A stretch of DNA of 64,000 nucleotides from Anaerotignum propionicum DSM 1682 (GTDB lineage Bacteria; Bacillota; Clostridia; Lachnospirales; Anaerotignaceae), in assembly GCF_001561955.1 (NCBI RefSeq), contig NZ_CP014223.1, forward strand, positions 372,001-436,000, in the 5' to 3' direction. The position numbers and the translations under genes are program-made. This document shows, piece by piece, positions 63,699 through 64,000 of the stretch (positions within the stretch are counted from its first letter, which is position 1; each line of letters starts with the position of its first letter). The notes beneath the pieces were generated by a model. That model saw only the letters and a list, made by a program, of their open reading frames with translations, ran no database searches and was not told where the DNA came from.

Positions 63699-64000
63699 TA
63701 AAGATAAAAACGGGACAGCTTGGGCAAAAACATCCTCTGGAATGGATTGCTATTTTTTTCCTATGCCGGATTATGAAGAGAAAATGGCGGCAATTGTGGT
63801 GAAAGCGGGTTCCAATTTTTTAGCCTGCAATGCAAAAAATCAAGAAAAGCCATTGCATTTTCCTGAAGGAACGGCACATTTTATTGAACATAGGTTGTTT
63901 CGCCAAAAATGGGGAGATGCTTTTTCAACCTTTAGTAAACAGGGTGCTTCTGCCAATGCTTTTACCGATGCTGAGAAAACAGTTTATTATTTTAGTTGCC
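63685..64000 (+). CDS. M16-family zinc peptidase, YmfH type, 5' fragment
   Basis: The first 105 codons are present; the gene runs off the right edge. The zinc motif HxxEH is intact as HFIEH (residues 65-69) in PEGTAHFIEHRLF, and GASANAFTDAEKTVYYF follows, as in active M16 subunits. The ATG at 63685 has AGGAGG 9 nt upstream and lies inside the end of the YmfF-type gene, so the two subunits are translationally coupled. Confidence 0.9.
   Translation, partial: MRENDKDKNGTAWAKTSSGMDCYFFPMPDYEEKMAAIVVKAGSNFLACNAKNQEKPLHFPEGTAHFIEHRLFRQKWGDAFSTFSKQGASANAFTDAEKTVYYFSC

Overview
The window reads as chromosomal DNA of a low-to-moderate GC, anaerobic, Gram-positive Clostridia bacterium, probably Lachnospirales. 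This is an inference from gene content and signals: strong AGGAGG ribosome sites, TTGACA/TATAAT promoters, oxygen-sensitive enzymes (Fhs, several radical-SAM proteins), FeoAB, a CBS-domain Mn pyrophosphatase, and L27 with a cleavable N-terminal extension next to the protease Prp. No phage, insertion sequence or CRISPR array was seen.

Layout. 1-6200: the 3' end of a cis-prenyltransferase-like gene, pepF (-), glgA, then a membrane-anchored DUF5711-like protein with a CvpA-family protein. 6250-10090: a 23S-5S-tRNA(Asn)-tRNA(Glu)-tRNA(Cys) unit with its own promoter and RNA processing stems but no 16S gene in front of it. 10100-14820: accessory-looking DNA holding a decayed gene, an acetate-uptake-family transporter (-), a second identical tRNA(Cys), an HTH/desulforedoxin-like fusion overlapping a CAT-type acetyltransferase, and an ArsR-SdpI pair with two matching operators. 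15000-19000: Mn pyrophosphatase, truA, an FAD oxidoreductase. 19100-20480 (-): a GNAT acetyltransferase and a lipoprotein. 20770-22950: glmS behind a glmS ribozyme. 23050-26660: a YtrA-type GntR regulator with an ABC transporter and an unknown anchored protein. 26730-29330: feoA-feoB and a 47-residue Cys-rich partner.

29356-33365 carries an XRE-cupin regulator (-), an HD hydrolase (+), two tandem secreted Cys-rich paralogs (-), one fused to a CAP domain, and an AIM24-family protein (-). 33640-35380: tRNA(Gly), an SPL-like radical-SAM protein and a YlxP-like protein. 35440-41600: tig, clpP, clpX, a threonine ammonia-lyase and a DMT exporter. 41738-48270: a DUF2148 protein (-), ftsK/spoIIIE, then fhs-folD behind a ZTP riboswitch. 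48287-54805: rimO, pgsA, a hairpin-rich spacer, cinA, a DMT exporter, recA with a LexA box, and recX. 54820-60200: a 923-residue TPR protein, then rplU-prp-rpmA behind an L21 leader, and obgE. The end holds a membrane diguanylate cyclase and two M16-peptidase-family genes, the last cut by the window edge.

Most of the window is housekeeping DNA with several RNA-level switches: glmS ribozyme for amino sugars, ZTP riboswitch for one-carbon metabolism, L21 leader for ribosome assembly. The least ordinary items are the 16S-less 23S operon, the tandem Cys-rich/CAP secreted pair, the HTH/superoxide-reductase-like fusion, and the large TPR protein beside the ribosomal genes.
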